Source of the DNA: Linum tenue
Taxonomy: Eukaryota; Streptophyta; Magnoliopsida; Malpighiales; Linaceae
Direction: 5' to 3'
DNA: 64,000 nt
Assembly (NCBI GenBank): GCA_946122785.1
Contig: CAMGYJ010000003.1
Location: forward strand, 25,065,811 to 25,129,810
The position numbers and the translations under genes were made by a program. The notes under the pieces are model-generated. The model saw only the letters and a list, made by a program, of their open reading frames with translations. It did not search any database and was not told the origin of the DNA. Of this stretch, positions 34,219 through 45,704 are shown piece after piece. The stretch's first letter is position 1; every line of letters starts with the position of its first letter.

Positions 34219-35684
34219 AGGGGTAAAATTTGGAGCTCGAAAAAAATGTCACACTTACACGTAACATAAGAATTTATTGCCATTCCATCTTAACTCATTA
34301 GTCATTACTTGTTCATTAATTGACAAAAATATTAATTGATTTATTGGTTCCATCATGATATTATTATTCGACAACTGTTTGTTCATGATGAATTATCTCG
34401 AGTAATGGTAGAGACATAAGTGTATGTCGTTTCCTTCAGTTTATTTACTTCTGAAGGTAGTTTTGATTCTACCAGTTGCAACTATAAGTTTAGGAAAAAC
34501 ATTTTTTAACTTGAGTTATACCAAAACAAGATTCGAAGTCGAATTGGCGATCGATTTGAAAAGGATTGTTTAGTGGGATACATTGAAAGAGACTTTCTTA
34601 AGAGTGTAAACAATGGATATATTTTGCATTTATTTCAGAATACGAAAACTCATTGTGATAATTTATGCAAATTATAATTGTATAGTCGGTTATTTCTTTA
34701 TTTATTAATGGATTATTTAGATGTTGTTAAATTTAATTAGATCTATTTATTATTAATTGTTAATTATTTATATGTTTATATTATGAAAAGAGGACATGGG
34801 TAGTTTCAAATCCTGCCTCCGCCAATGCGGAGAGTTCAGCTCTTCCTTGAACTAGTCATGATACTCAAGGGTACCACATAACTAATGTGTGTTGTGGATA
34901 TTATTCACGTATACCATATTTCATGCAACACAAGTCACATATAGGAATCAAATTGAACAATAGGTTAAGAAGAAGAAAATACGACTCATGCATAAACCCT
35001 GTCTGAGCCAATAAAATTCACTATTTCTCCTTAAGGAATTTAGTTCCCCTCTACGGTACCCAAGGTTAATGGAACTATTCCTCCCAGGATAGAACAAACG
35101 TACCTTTTTGGCGTACTGGTAGTTGAAACCCCAGAAACCAGCGAACGCAACAAACGGCGAGAAGCCACACGACTCTATTTTATTTTATGCATTTGTAGAG
35201 AGGAAAATTTAATGAATAAGAAAACCCATTTTCTTTCTTTCGGCCGAAAATCATTTTTAAAAAAAAACTCGCTTATGAAAATAGAGGGGGTTGGTGCTAT
35301 TTATAGAAAATGAAGGGGTGTGTGTGAAGGGATGTGACCCTTCGGGTGGGTGGTTACACCCCAAGCAACACATTGGTTCATTTTAGAATACTGAACCATT
35401 GTATCGGTTCGGCCCATGGTAGTCAGACCGGTTGGTTCACTCCAACCGCCACATCAGACCGGTTCAAATTGGTTTGTTCCGGTTGGTTACACAAACCAAT
35501 TTAACCAATCACCAAAGTTTTAATCAAATCAATTGACCGAAATCAAGGCCTCCTTCCCATATATAACCAATATGGTATTTCAAGAGCTTCTCTAGCTCAT
35601 TCTCCTTTCATTTTAATTCACATCATTAAAAATTCCAACAATATAATGTGTGCGTGTTCTTTCGATTATGTTTCATTTTCTTAT
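34219..35684. other. Intergenic DNA, no gene recognised
   Basis: AT-rich, with short frames only. Segments around 35380-35520 repeat GGTTCGG and CCAACCGG words but have no definable ends. Confidence 0.45.
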
Positions 35685-36262
35685 CGTGGTATCAGCCAGA
35701 AGCATCCTTTTGTTGTTGTTATGATCAACCGTGCGTGGTATGCCCATTCTCTTACCTTATGTTGATGGCATGATCATCTCGAGCGATGATCGCAAAGGAA
35801 TAGAAGAACTCACTCAGTATGTTCTACAATCATTCAATTTGAAAGAACTAGAAGATATTTCATATTTTTTAGGTCTTGGAACATAATGGCCAGCGTAGGG
35901 GATTTTTGTGATTCAGTGGAAGTATGTACATGATCTTTTGGTCGAGCACAAATTGTAGAACTATAAATCGAGTAATACACCGATGGAGCAAAATCACAAA
36001 ATGATTCATACCAGTGTGGATTTACTGGACGATTAGACATACTATCGGAGTTTGGTATGAAGTCTAAGATACTTTAATTAGGTCCACTAGACCAAATATC
36101 ACCTACGCAGTACAAGTGGTAAGTCAGTTTATGGGTATGGCACGTATGATGCATATTGGATGTAGTTCAGCATATCTTGCAATATCTACAGGAAACACAA
36201 GACTTGGGGCTCTTCTTTCCTACAGGTGGTGAACCTTTGCTTGAAGCATTTGTTGATGTTGA
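35685..36262 (+). pseudogene. Ty1/copia reverse transcriptase-RNase H fragment, interrupted by the Tat element
   Basis: Broken frames match the copia pol. YVDGMIISSDDRKGIEEL (near 35755) corresponds to the catalytic YVDD region with the second Asp replaced by Gly. LKELEDISYFLGL follows (near 35850), then RNase H sequence near 36215-36262 (PLLEAFVDV). The same frame resumes at 59112, directly after the giant element, with GWLDTSYSISGK. The Tat element therefore inserted into a copia RNase H region that was already decayed. Several stops. No LTRs of this copia element were found. Confidence 0.8.
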
Positions 36263-37862
36263 TGTTGACACCTAAAATTAATTCGGCCGGAATTAAAAGC
36301 CGCTTTAATTAGTCTCGGCATTTAAGTCGATACCGCGGGTAAAAAACGGTGTCGTTGGGAGTCGAGCGACGTCGCAGAGAACTAAAACGGTACTGCAAGG
36401 AAGCTTAGCGGTACCGCGGTACTGGAAACGACACCGCTTACCGAAAAACAAAAGGGCCGCGTGTTTAGTGTGTGTATTGGAGAAGGAGTTTTCTCTAATT
36501 AATTATTATTTTTATTCCTTGTTGGATGGGAAGACGCGGCACCGCGGATTTTAAAAGGGTGCCGCAGAATTAAAAACGGAACCGCGAGAAAGCCCAACGG
36601 TACCGCTATACTAGCAAACAACAGTGTTTAATAGTAAATAGTGTCACGGAAGAAAAAAACAAACGGAGCTGGTAAAAACGACACCGCAAGGCTGGAAGCG
36701 GAGTCGTTTAATATTAAAACGATGTCGCGGGTAGAATCAAGCGGTGCTGTTCAGCTAAAAACGACACCGCTTAAGGCATCAACAATGCCGCGATATTACT
36801 AAGCGAGGCGTTCGAGACCATACCACAGCGGGTTGGATTTTGGCGAGGCCTGACAAGACCAACGACACTGCAAGACGAGAACAAAGGTACCGTTTGGTTG
36901 AAAAAAACAATGTCGCGGAATGGAAAACGACATTGTTTGTCAGCATCGATTAGTGAAAAGCGATGCCGCGGAAAGGTAAAACGACACCGCGGCAGTGGAT
37001 AAGAGTTCGGCCAAAGGCGGCCCGCCAAGCCCAACGACAGCGCAAGACTGGAAAACGACGTTGTATGATGGGCTAGCAGTGGTGTTGGTCAAACCGGGTC
37101 GAGGCAATTGAGTTGTGATTATAAAACGGCATCGATTAGTGAAAGGTGATGCCGCGGTATTGGTGAAACGACATCATTACGTGGACAAGGTTGTAGCATT
37201 TGGCTCAACGTAGTTTCGCCAAGTTTCTGCAAACAGGAGCGGTTTCGATGGCACGTGATTATCATGCAACAAGGAGGAAGTTACCTGCACGGTTGACGAG
37301 AATGAAGACGTGGGAGACAAAGGCGCGAAGGCGGTTACCACGACTACGGGCAGAAGATTGCAGTATAAACATCAGGAAGAGAGAGAAGCTCAAGACGGCA
37401 AAATCAAATCACAAAATGCACCGTCGCAGATTATCAATTTTTGTCTCTAGTTTTCGTAGAACCGCTTTGTCAAAGACCTCCTTTGCGGAGTCGTAGTAGT
37501 CGTAGATCGTAGTCGTAGCTGCGGAGTTCTCCAGAGGAACCTCCATAGGAGTAGAGGTAACGTAACTTAGAACACTCCTGGTTCAATTTTCTGGTTATTC
37601 GCCGAACACCCTCGTTCGAACGTAGTTTGGAGAGGTGGTGAACCGAATAACAGTTGTTTGATTAGAAGTCAAAGGGGCATCGATCAAATCAACATCGCCT
37701 ACGCCGGCGGTGGATATTTAACGGTCATCTTGATTTCTGTGTAATCGATCAAATCAACGGCGCCAACATTCGGCGGCGGATATTTGTCGATTTTTCTGAC
37801 TTTGTGTTTGTGCTTACTTGAAAACAGTGCGCATTGAACACGCGAGTTTCGCCAACGAAACA
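36263..37862 (+). repeat. 5' LTR of the Tat element
   Basis: It runs from TG to CA, 1,600 bp. Its first 900 bp are a patchwork of variants of AACGACACCGC and GCGGTGTCGTT in both orientations. TATA-like GATTATAAAAC (near 37114) and AGTATAAACA (near 37361) are possible promoters. Short open frames here (for example 37200-37496) have copies in the 3' LTR and no domain. Confidence 0.92.
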
Positions 37863-37884
37863 AATTGGCACACCCTGTGGGACC
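37863..37884 (+). promoter_or_regulatory. Candidate primer-binding site of the Tat element
   Basis: Directly after the LTR end the sequence TTGGCACACCCTGTGGGAC occupies the primer-binding position. The matching tRNA was not identified. Confidence 0.5.
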
Positions 37885-37895
37885 CGTGTGTTCGA

Positions 37896-39398
37896 ATGGC
37901 TCCGCGACGAAGGAATCAAGAAGGGGATGTTACGCCCGGATTCGTGGAGGAACATGTGGCCAACATTGAAGGAGGCAAAGGAATCGGTGCTGAAGACATC
38001 GGCGGGTCCGAGAATTCGCCGTCCAAAGCTGGGCCGACTGAGGATTTGTCAATCCGCCATTTCATGGAGGAAAACCATCGCATGTTTGCTAGCCTCAACA
38101 ATGAGTTCGCAGGCTTCGAAGGCGAGTTTGCAAGCTTCAAAGGCGAGGTAAATCAACGTTTTGACGCTTTAATTGCACGACATGATTCTCTTGATTCTCG
38201 TGTTGATAGGCGTTTAGGCCAACTCTTTGAAGTTGTGACTAAAAACAGACATGATTTTGATGTTTTCGTGGATAAAAATCTACGTGATATGAATGAAATC
38301 AGGGAGCTTTTGGGTAGACCAGTAATGCAACCTAGGGATTTGCCGCCAAACGGTGAAAACAATTTAAATAGCGAAACTGGTTTTCCAAAAAACAGTGCTC
38401 GAATTAGTCCGCCAAGACAAGGAGCTTCGCCGACACCGGTGATGAACCCACCAACTCCGCGAGTTAATCTTGGCGAGACTAGCACTGCCGCTAACACTCG
38501 GGTTGAACCACCGCCATTTCACGGTGGGGGTCCACAAAATATCTCGGAGGCCAGACCCTACGTGGCTCCGATGAGCAGTGCTGGTGGTGGAGGAACAATC
38601 AACAATGATCATGTTCCGCCACGCGGTTACCCGCAAAATATGCCTCCTCCTCCAAACGGGCTTGGTATGGATCCTGGGGGATTCGTACCACAAGGGGGGC
38701 AACTTGGGGGGCAAGACGTTAATGCGATTCGAGATCAAGTAGCACAGATGCTGGCGGATCATTTTGGTTTAGGGATTAGACCAGCGATGCCGCCGGTGTA
38801 TCGAAAACCATATCCGGATTGGGTTGATAGATACTACCCTTTTCCACGTGGTTTTCGCGTGCCTGATTTCATCACCTTCAGCGGGACTGGGGATCAGTCC
38901 ACCGTCGAGCATGTTGGACGATTCGCGGTTCAGTGTGGTGATGTGAGTGATTTTTTGAAGTTGCGTTTGTTTGGCAACTCCTTGACCGGTCCTGCATTCG
39001 CGTGGTACGTCAACTTGCCATCGAACTCGGTTCAAACTTGGCAGCAAATGGAACAAATATTCCATACCCAGTTCTACTGTTCTGAGCCAGAGGTAACAAT
39101 GGGAGACTTGGCACGAATGCGCCAACATCCAGGAGAAACAGTGGAACACTTTTTAACAAACTTTAAAAATGCAAGAAATCGCTGTTTTGTGAACTTGACA
39201 GAACGCGAGTTTGTTAAACTGGCCCAGGGTGGATTGAATTTTGAACTTCGTAAAAAGTTTCAAGATAGGGAGTTTTCTGACCTTTTTCAATTGATGTTAT
39301 GTGCTGTTAGATATGAATCTCTTCTCCATGAAGAAGAACATAGGAGAAGTGGCTCTCGCGGACAATATTTCCCTAATTTTGAAAAAACTATGGTGTGA
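37896..39398 (+). CDS. Gag polyprotein of the Tat element
   Basis: I choose the ATG at 37896 because the open frame upstream starts inside the LTR; this gives 500 codons. The N-terminal third is acidic and coiled-coil-like (HRMFASLNNEFAGFEGEFAS), and the middle is Pro/Gly-rich. The Retrotrans_gag capsid core follows: PYPDWVDRYYPFPRGFRVPDF, FGNSLTGPAFAWYVNLPSNS, FYCSEPEVTMGDLARMRQHP and ETVEHFLTNFKNARNRCF. The frame stops at 39396-39398. The downstream zinc-knuckle-like CKGHNSASHSTNMC (near 39670) lies past further stops, so gag is probably shortened by mutation. Its role is particle assembly around genomic RNA. Confidence 0.85.
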   Translation: MAPRRRNQEGDVTPGFVEEHVANIEGGKGIGAEDIGGSENSPSKAGPTEDLSIRHFMEENHRMFASLNNEFAGFEGEFASFKGEVNQRFDALIARHDSLDSRVDRRLGQLFEVVTKNRHDFDVFVDKNLRDMNEIRELLGRPVMQPRDLPPNGENNLNSETGFPKNSARISPPRQGASPTPVMNPPTPRVNLGETSTAANTRVEPPPFHGGGPQNISEARPYVAPMSSAGGGGTINNDHVPPRGYPQNMPPPPNGLGMDPGGFVPQGGQLGGQDVNAIRDQVAQMLADHFGLGIRPAMPPVYRKPYPDWVDRYYPFPRGFRVPDFITFSGTGDQSTVEHVGRFAVQCGDVSDFLKLRLFGNSLTGPAFAWYVNLPSNSVQTWQQMEQIFHTQFYCSEPEVTMGDLARMRQHPGETVEHFLTNFKNARNRCFVNLTEREFVKLAQGGLNFELRKKFQDREFSDLFQLMLCAVRYESLLHEEEHRRSGSRGQYFPNFEKTMV

Positions 39399-40537
39399 AT
39401 AACATCGGCAGCGATGTTGATGAGGTTGAAGTTGATTTGGCCGAGATTGTGCAGGGGAAGCCATATGTGTGTGCTTCTCTAGCCAAGGGCGATGGGGAAC
39501 CACAAGGTGGAAAGCCCAATCGTGCTCCGATTCAAACTAGGAAATATTCCTTTGATGTTTCAAAATAAGAACTGATTTTCGACCAGCTTTACAAAGATGG
39601 TCAAATTAAGTTGACTGGGGGGCATACTATCCCGCCAGCTGAAAAATTAAAAGGGAAACGATACTGTAAAGGGCACAACAGTGCATCTCATTCAACTAAC
39701 ATGTGTGTTGTGTTTCGCAATGTTGTGCAGAATGCAATTTAGAAGGGTCGGTTCAAGTTCGCAGAGCCGAGGAAGGAGGCCATGATTGTTGACTCATACC
39801 CGTTCCCTAACGTTGTCGGCGTCAACATGGTCAATCCCGATTTCTCTAAGATCAACCTGCCACGCTTCAAGTTGGTGGTGGATACAACGCCACCGCCGAG
39901 TGGTAGTTCTGATGTGGCCCAGGGTGCTTCAGCCCCCCAAGTGCAGGAGGGGCCACGCTTGGACCCAGCTGAGGAAGAGAAGTTGTGTGCCCAGTGTCGC
40001 GGAAAGCTTAACATTGGGGGAGCAGGGCCGAGCCAGTCGGTCCACCAGAGATTGGGACCACGACAGTTCAAACCGAGGTGCCCCTCATATGAACGCAGTG
40101 TCGAAGGAGTACGAGCACCTGCATGGGGAAGAGGGAAACACAGGCAGTGGGTTGCTCAAAGTGTCAACACCTTTCAAAAGTCTACCTTTTGGACTTGCCC
40201 AACCGGTGAGGGGTTCCCCACCCGTCAGGAGAACCTTCAGGATGCCAAATGTGCCACGGGGTGGTTGGCACACCTACGACGTCCGTCGTCAGCAGCCCAT
40301 CGCGGTTGACGAGATGACAAGGACGCAGTATCGAAGGTACCTCCGCAAGAATGCTCAAGGAAGGAGGATTGCCAACTTGCAAGCAAATGTGAACGTAGAC
40401 AACTCTGCCACGGGTCTGAGAGTGACTGTTGCGGGTGCTGGAAATGTTGTCGAGGACAACCTGGACGGGAACGATCAGGGAGTCCCGGGAGAGGCTGAGT
40501 ACGATGCTGAGTTGGATGACTCCCTCATCGAAGAGAG
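39399..40537 (+). pseudogene. Broken gag C-terminus and gag-protease linker
   Basis: In-frame remains are IGSDVDEVEVDLAEIVQGKP, YSFDVSK, a His/Cys knuckle near 39670, and KFAEPRKEAMIVDSYPFP (39760-39830), all typical of Tat gag-pro linkers. The frame is cut by stops near 39566 and 39741 and a frameshift near 40200. The segment 40300-40537 (RTQYRRYLRKNAQGRR) continues in another frame. Confidence 0.7.
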
Positions 40538-41740
40538 ATGCTGGAATTGGAGGAGCCGAAGTCGAAATTCGATCGGAAAAACAAGGACGACGATGATGAC
40601 AACCAAGGTGCACCCATGACGATCCAGTTTGGAAGTCTACCACCGGTGGTGGTGAACAACTACATCTTGCCTTTGATTTTCCACATTGATTTGGAAAATC
40701 AGGGAGAGGATGGCGAGGTCGTGATGGAGGTTGAGGAGTTGGACGAGGCTGCTCAAGAGGTCAACATCGCTGAGCTGGTGAGCGGTTTTGCTCAACTGAC
40801 TTTAGAGGAGGAGAATGAGGAGCCAGCGGTGGCAGAGCTGGTTGGCGAGTCTGCGGATCTACCAATCGAGGCTGAGCCGTGGAGTGCAATGATGGCTCGC
40901 ACGAATGGTCGAATTGATTTGGCAGTAGAGTCAGCCAAGCAAAACAAGAGTTCGCAGCGGATCCTGAAAGAGCTGTACAAAGCAGGCCACAAAGCTGTTG
41001 GGCTACTGGGCGAAGATGGGGGAAGATATCCTTTTTATGTGTTATACCAAGGCTCGAAAGAGTCAACAAGTGTGCCGGTGGAGAACATCACATGGGGATC
41101 AGACTTCGACGATCTGGAGAAATCTATCCGGGCTGCAGAAGCGAAGGGGAAAGCCGTGGACGAAGGAACCACGGGTGAAGAATCGAACAGGGTCGTTGTT
41201 TTCAACGAGCCCGAGCCGAAGATGATGCGTCATTTGAGGCCGCTATACATCAAGGCCACACTTGATGACGTACCAATGTCGAGAGTCTTAGTTGACAATG
41301 GCGCCGCAGTAAATGTGATGCCAACAAGGATGCTGAAGAAGTTGGGCAAGAGCACCAATGACTTGATCCCAACGGAAGTGTTTGTGACAAGCTTTAATGG
41401 CGGATCTACTTCTGCTAGGGGAATCCTCCCAGTTATCGTGGGAGTTGGATCACAGAAGCGAATGAGTGCTTTCTTCGTGGTAGATGGAATGATAAGCTAC
41501 AATGCACTACTTGGCCGGGATTGGATCCACGCCAACAAGTGCGTTCCTTCATCACTGCATCAGTGTTTGATGTTTTGGAATGAAGACGGTGTTGTTGAGG
41601 TGGTACAGGCTGACACAAAGCCGTTTGCCGTTGGGGCCAACGTGGCTGAAGCTTATTTGTTGTTTTGGACCACTCGAAATCAGGAGCAGGGATGGAGGAA
41701 TGCCCAACGTCATAGTGTCAAGTGCACAGGTGTTGAGTAA
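40538..41740 (+). CDS. Tat protease region (retropepsin), open fragment
   Basis: A 400-codon open frame. It starts with acidic linker sequence (EEPAVAELVGESADLP) and contains the conserved MMRHLRPLYIKATLDDVP before the protease. The active-site loop is VLVDNGAAVNVMP (near 41290), where Asn replaces the commoner Gly/Ser after the catalytic Asp. Downstream are FNGGSTSARGILPVIVGVG and ISYNALLGRDWIHANKCVPS, typical retropepsin flap and end motifs. The enzyme would mature the polyprotein. The start is set by a frameshift, so it is a fragment and not a separate gene. Confidence 0.75.
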   Translation: MLELEEPKSKFDRKNKDDDDDNQGAPMTIQFGSLPPVVVNNYILPLIFHIDLENQGEDGEVVMEVEELDEAAQEVNIAELVSGFAQLTLEEENEEPAVAELVGESADLPIEAEPWSAMMARTNGRIDLAVESAKQNKSSQRILKELYKAGHKAVGLLGEDGGRYPFYVLYQGSKESTSVPVENITWGSDFDDLEKSIRAAEAKGKAVDEGTTGEESNRVVVFNEPEPKMMRHLRPLYIKATLDDVPMSRVLVDNGAAVNVMPTRMLKKLGKSTNDLIPTEVFVTSFNGGSTSARGILPVIVGVGSQKRMSAFFVVDGMISYNALLGRDWIHANKCVPSSLHQCLMFWNEDGVVEVVQADTKPFAVGANVAEAYLLFWTTRNQEQGWRNAQRHSVKCTGVE

Positions 41741-41811
41741 GGCGTGTTTGGATCCATTGTCCGAAATCGTGAGACCATCGATGATCACGTTGGATGGTCC
41801 ACTGAAATCTG

Positions 41812-42531
41812 ATGAACAAGTCGATGATGAGTGAACCACCTCGAGAGAAGGTGGTGGAGGCCGAAATCACGGCTTTGCAGGAGAAGTTGGGCGTCTATCA
41901 GTGTGAACAGAGGCTTGTCTGCATAGAGCCTGTCTTGATGGCCGACTGTGTTCCCGACGATGATGACTTGCCGACCAACGGCGAGGGTGTGAGTGACGAA
42001 GTGGAGAAGAAAAGCAACCTTGCTGCATGTGACATTTTAGAGGAGATTAACCTTGGCACGGAGGAGGATCCACGCCCAACCTTCATTAGTGCCGGTTTGC
42101 CAGAGTCTGACAGGTACGAATTAATTGAATTCCTTGAAGAGTTTAAAGAAGGCTTTGCATGGGGTTATCATGAAATGTCTGGTCTCGATAGGAAGTTAGT
42201 TGAACATAGACTTCCAATTAGAGAAGGGTATAAGCCACATAGACAACCACCTAGGCGTTTTTCGCATGATATCTTGCCTGAAGTGAAAAAGGAAATTGAA
42301 CGTTTAATGAAGGCTAAGTTTATCAGGACGGCTAGATATGTGTTGTGGCTGTCGAATATTGTGCCTGTGAGAAAGAAAAATGGCAAAATACGTGTTTGTG
42401 TGGATTTTAGAAATTTGAACAATGCTACACCGAAAGATTTGTATCCCATGCCGGTGGCTGACATGTTAATCGATGCCGTAACCAGGCATGTCAGGTTCTC
42501 TTTCATGGACTGTTACTCGGGCTATAACTAG
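41812..42531 (+). pseudogene. Tat reverse transcriptase, N-terminal part ended by a nonsense codon
   Basis: The open frame carries FAWGYHEMSGLDRKLVEHRL, RFSHDILPEVKKEIERLMKA, NIVPVRKKNGKIRVCVDFRN and FSFMDCYSGYN, which are fingers and palm motifs of gypsy RT including the first catalytic Asp (FMDCYSG). A TAG at 42529-42531 ends it where the family normally continues without a break. The same frame goes on at 42532. Confidence 0.85.
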
Positions 42532-44178
42532 ATATACATAGCCGAGGTGGATGTACACAAAACGGCGTTTCGGTGTCCAGGATCCATTGGCTGTTTCGAG
42601 TGGATCATGATGCCATTTGGATTGGCCAACGCCGGGGCAACTTACCAACGAGCCATGAATGCAATATTTCATTACCTGATTGGCGAGCTTGTCGAAGTGT
42701 ACGTGGACGACATCGTATTCAAATCAAAGGTGACAAACCACCACCTTGCTCATTTGCGCAAAGCATTTCTGCATATGCGTGTTCATAAGTTGAAATTAAA
42801 TCCGCTCAAATGTGCGTTTGGTGTGAGTGCAGGAAATTTTCTTGGTTTTCTGGTAAACCAACGTGGAATTGAGGTAGATGGAAATAAAACAAAAGCCATC
42901 ATCAATGCCGCACCACCATCCAGTAAAAAAGAGTTGCAACGTTTCCTCGGCCAGGTAAACTTTATTCGAAGATTTATCTCGAATTGTGCTGGCCGGACCC
43001 TAGTGTTTTCCTCACTGCTGAAGTTGAAGAAGGAAGACAACAAAGCAGGCAATGAAGAAGCCATTTATTATCTAAGTAGGCTTCTGAACGAGGGCGAGAG
43101 AAAGTATTCCCCCATAGAGAAGTTATGTTTAGCGTTGTACTTTTCTTGTACAAAGCTACGCTACTACCTGGTCCCTGTCCAGGTACAGCTCATTTGCCAA
43201 ACAGACTTGATTAAATACATGCTATCTCAGCCAATTATTCATGGCCGAATTGGCAAGTGGACCTTGGCTCTCTCTGAATTTAATTTAGAGTATGTACCTC
43301 AACGAGCCATAAAAGGGCAAGCATTGGCGGACTTCTTGGCAGATCATCCCTGCATTGAGGTGCCAATCGATCCCGTAGAAGTTTGCGAGGTTGGCATAAC
43401 GCCATGGATCCTGTATTTTGACGGATCCAAAACTCGTGGTGGTGCCGGGGCTGGCGTGATGTTGAAAGCACCATCAGGCCGGGCCATGCATTTTGCATTC
43501 TCGTTGGATTTTCCTTGCACCAACAACCAAGCTGAATATGAAGCTTTGGTAGTCGGCCTGGAAATGCTCATTGAGCTTGGATTCCGCTACGTAGATTTTA
43601 AGGGAGATTCACAGTTGGTGGTTCATCAGGTCCGTGGGGATTTTCGCTGTATCAATAGCGTTCTAGAAACATATCTGGACCATGTGTTGTCGTTGACTTC
43701 CCGCTTCGACGGTATGGCGATCAACTTTGTTCCTCGAATAGACAATAGCGAAGCCAACTATCTTGCACAAATGGCTTCGGGATTTAAAGAGTTTGCGAAA
43801 AGCAATGCAGTAGAACAAATAGTGGTGCAAACACTTAAGCCCTTGCGGGAGCGGTTGAGAGTTGAGCAAGTTTGCGTAATAGAGAAAGACGCCGATGACT
43901 GGCGTGCACCACTGTTGTCTTACTTGCAAGATCCGAACAAGGTTGTTGACCATGCCGTCAAGTTTAGAGCAAGGAGCTACGTAGTTTTGGATGGGAACTT
44001 GTATAAACGCAGACCTGATGGGTTATTGCTGAAATGCTTGGGGGGCAAGGAGGCATTGCAAGCCATGGCAGAGGTGCATGATGGGATATGCGGAGCTCAC
44101 CAAGCCAGTCCTTCCATGCTATGGATTCTACTGGCCCACCATCGGGCCAGATTGTGCCGCATATGCCAAGGGCTGTGA
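42532..44178 (+). pseudogene. Tat RT C-terminus, deleted RNase H, and second archaeal-type RNase H
   Basis: RT continues with MMPFGLANAGATYQRAMN and the catalytic EVYVDDIVFKS (YVDD at 42699-42710), then FGVSAGNFLGFLVNQRG. RNase H is shortened: after SSLLKLKKEDN (near 43040) the frame jumps to EEAIYYLSRLLNEGERKYSP, so about 55-60 residues including the first catalytic strand are missing without a frame change. RIGKWTLALSEF and ALADFLADHP follow. A second RNase H of archaeal type starts at WILYFDGSKTRGGAGAGVML (near 43405) and includes NNQAEYEALVVGLEM and FKGDSQLVVHQV. This second RNase H is the Tat-lineage signature. The frame shifts near 44110, in the integrase zinc-finger region. Confidence 0.85.
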
Positions 44179-45052
44179 AGCTTGTCAACGTCACGGTCCT
44201 GTTCAGAGAGCGCCGGCGGTTGACCTGAAGTCAATAATCAAACCGAGGCCGTTTTATGGTTGGGCCATGGATTTGATTGGTATGATTTATCCCCCATCGT
44301 TAAAGAAACATGTTTTCATAATCTTGGTCACTGACTACTTCACTAAGTGGGTGGAGGCCAAACCGTTGAAGGTGGCAAACCAAGAGGAAGTGATTTCTTT
44401 CATACAAGAACATATTATTCACCGATTTGGTTTGCCGGCAACGATAACGGCGGATCAAGGAACTGTGTTCTCTGGGGGGCAAGTTATGGAGTTCGCGAAG
44501 GAGCGGGGGATAAAAATTATCCATTCCACGCCGTATTATGCACAAGCCAACGGGCAAGCGGAAGCATCCAACAAGGTCGTGAAAAATATTTTGACGAAGA
44601 TGATTGAGGATAATCCGCGGCGTTGGCATGAAATTTTTTCAGAAGCGTTGTGGGCATACAGGATGTCCCCGCGGAGCAGTACGAGAATGAGTCCATTCTC
44701 GCTAACTTACGGTCATGAAGCATTCCTTCCCGTGGAGGTGACCGTCAACTCACTCCGATATATGAAACAGCACGAGTTGACACCTGAGGAGTATCATGAA
44801 TCAATGATGCTTGAGCTCTGCGATCTTGATGAACTTCAACTCCGCGCTCTCGATAATGTTCAAGTACAAAAAGCAAGAGTGGTAAGAGCTTACAACAAGA
44901 AGGTTCGGCACAAATCATTCGAGGAGGGTGAACTGGTTTGGAAAGCTCACTTGCCGATTGGGGAGAAAGATCCAAGTTTGGAAAATGGTCGCCAAATTGG
45001 CGTGGACCATTTGTGGTACATTCGGTACGTCCTAATGGAGCCTACTTGCTGA
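44078..45052 (+). pseudogene. Tat integrase, main fragment
   Basis: The zinc-binding part has CEACQRHGPVQR. The catalytic triad is visible: Asp in GWAMDLIGM (near 44270), Asp in ITADQGTVFSGG (near 44453) and Glu in ANGQAEASNK (near 44561). KYWAYRMSP-like sequence (ALWAYRMSPRSSTRMSPF) and VRHKSFEEGELVWK follow. A frameshift near 44990 separates the last part. Integrase would insert the DNA copy with a 5-bp duplication, as seen at the ends. Confidence 0.87.
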
Positions 45053-45144
45053 AAGACTTGGATGGAGTGATGCATGAGCGTTTGATAAATGGCAAGTATT
45101 TAAAGCCATATGTGCCGTCCCTATGGGACGCAGCTGGTCATTAA
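44938..45144 (+). pseudogene. C-terminal end of Tat integrase in shifted frame
   Basis: The frame carries KWSPNWRGPFVVHSVRPNGAYLL and INGKYLKPYVPS, the standard last segment of Tat polyproteins. It ends at 45142-45144. No chromodomain is present, as expected for Tat elements. Confidence 0.8.
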
Positions 45145-45704
45145 TCTGAACAATGACGAACAACCATGTGCTAAAAGGAAGTGGCTTGGTCGGCCACCAA
45201 GCTTGCACAATATGGTTGAATAGTATGCGATTGGCGAAGTATGCAACAAATACACTAATTTGCCAACTCCATTACTAATAAAGAAACATTTTAATGCCTT
45301 TAAGGCCAGCGGCAGGGTTCACTCGAATCCAGCCGGTGTGGTGCCGCTGTTCGGCACCAAAATGTTCCTATCTTATCAAACGAAGCTGTTTTTGCCACGA
45401 GAAGTAGGCATGGGTAACAACGTTAATGGGCATAGACGATTTGGTACTTGGCATAAGAAGAATTAAGAAGGCTATCGTGGCTAGAACTAGCCAGTCAGCC
45501 ATGCTCAAACACGGCCGTCGAGGTTAGAGCGGCGCTACGGATTAAAGAAAAGAGAGCAAGCGTTTGCCAAAATTCGATAAACAATGATGAGCAAACAAAG
45601 TTTTTCGTAGGTCGAGTTAACATGGCAAATAAGAGTATGCAATCCGAAAAACGATGCCAAAACAAAAATCCAAGGTAAATTCCGAAATGCAGAAAAGAAA
45701 CTCT
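45145..45704. other. Non-coding spacer between pol and PMD-1 3' end
   Basis: No domain on either strand. The 3' end of the opposing PMD-1 transcript should lie here. Confidence 0.5.

Noticed and set aside
37200..37496. 98-codon frame in the 5' LTR and its copy at 58456-58692
   Set aside because: It lies wholly within LTR sequence and is shorter in the second copy, with no domain. A promoter-region leader is more likely.
37818..37895. Upstream extension of gag into the LTR
   Set aside because: The frame is open, but the added residues come from the LTR end and primer-binding site. The ATG at 37896 is the better start.
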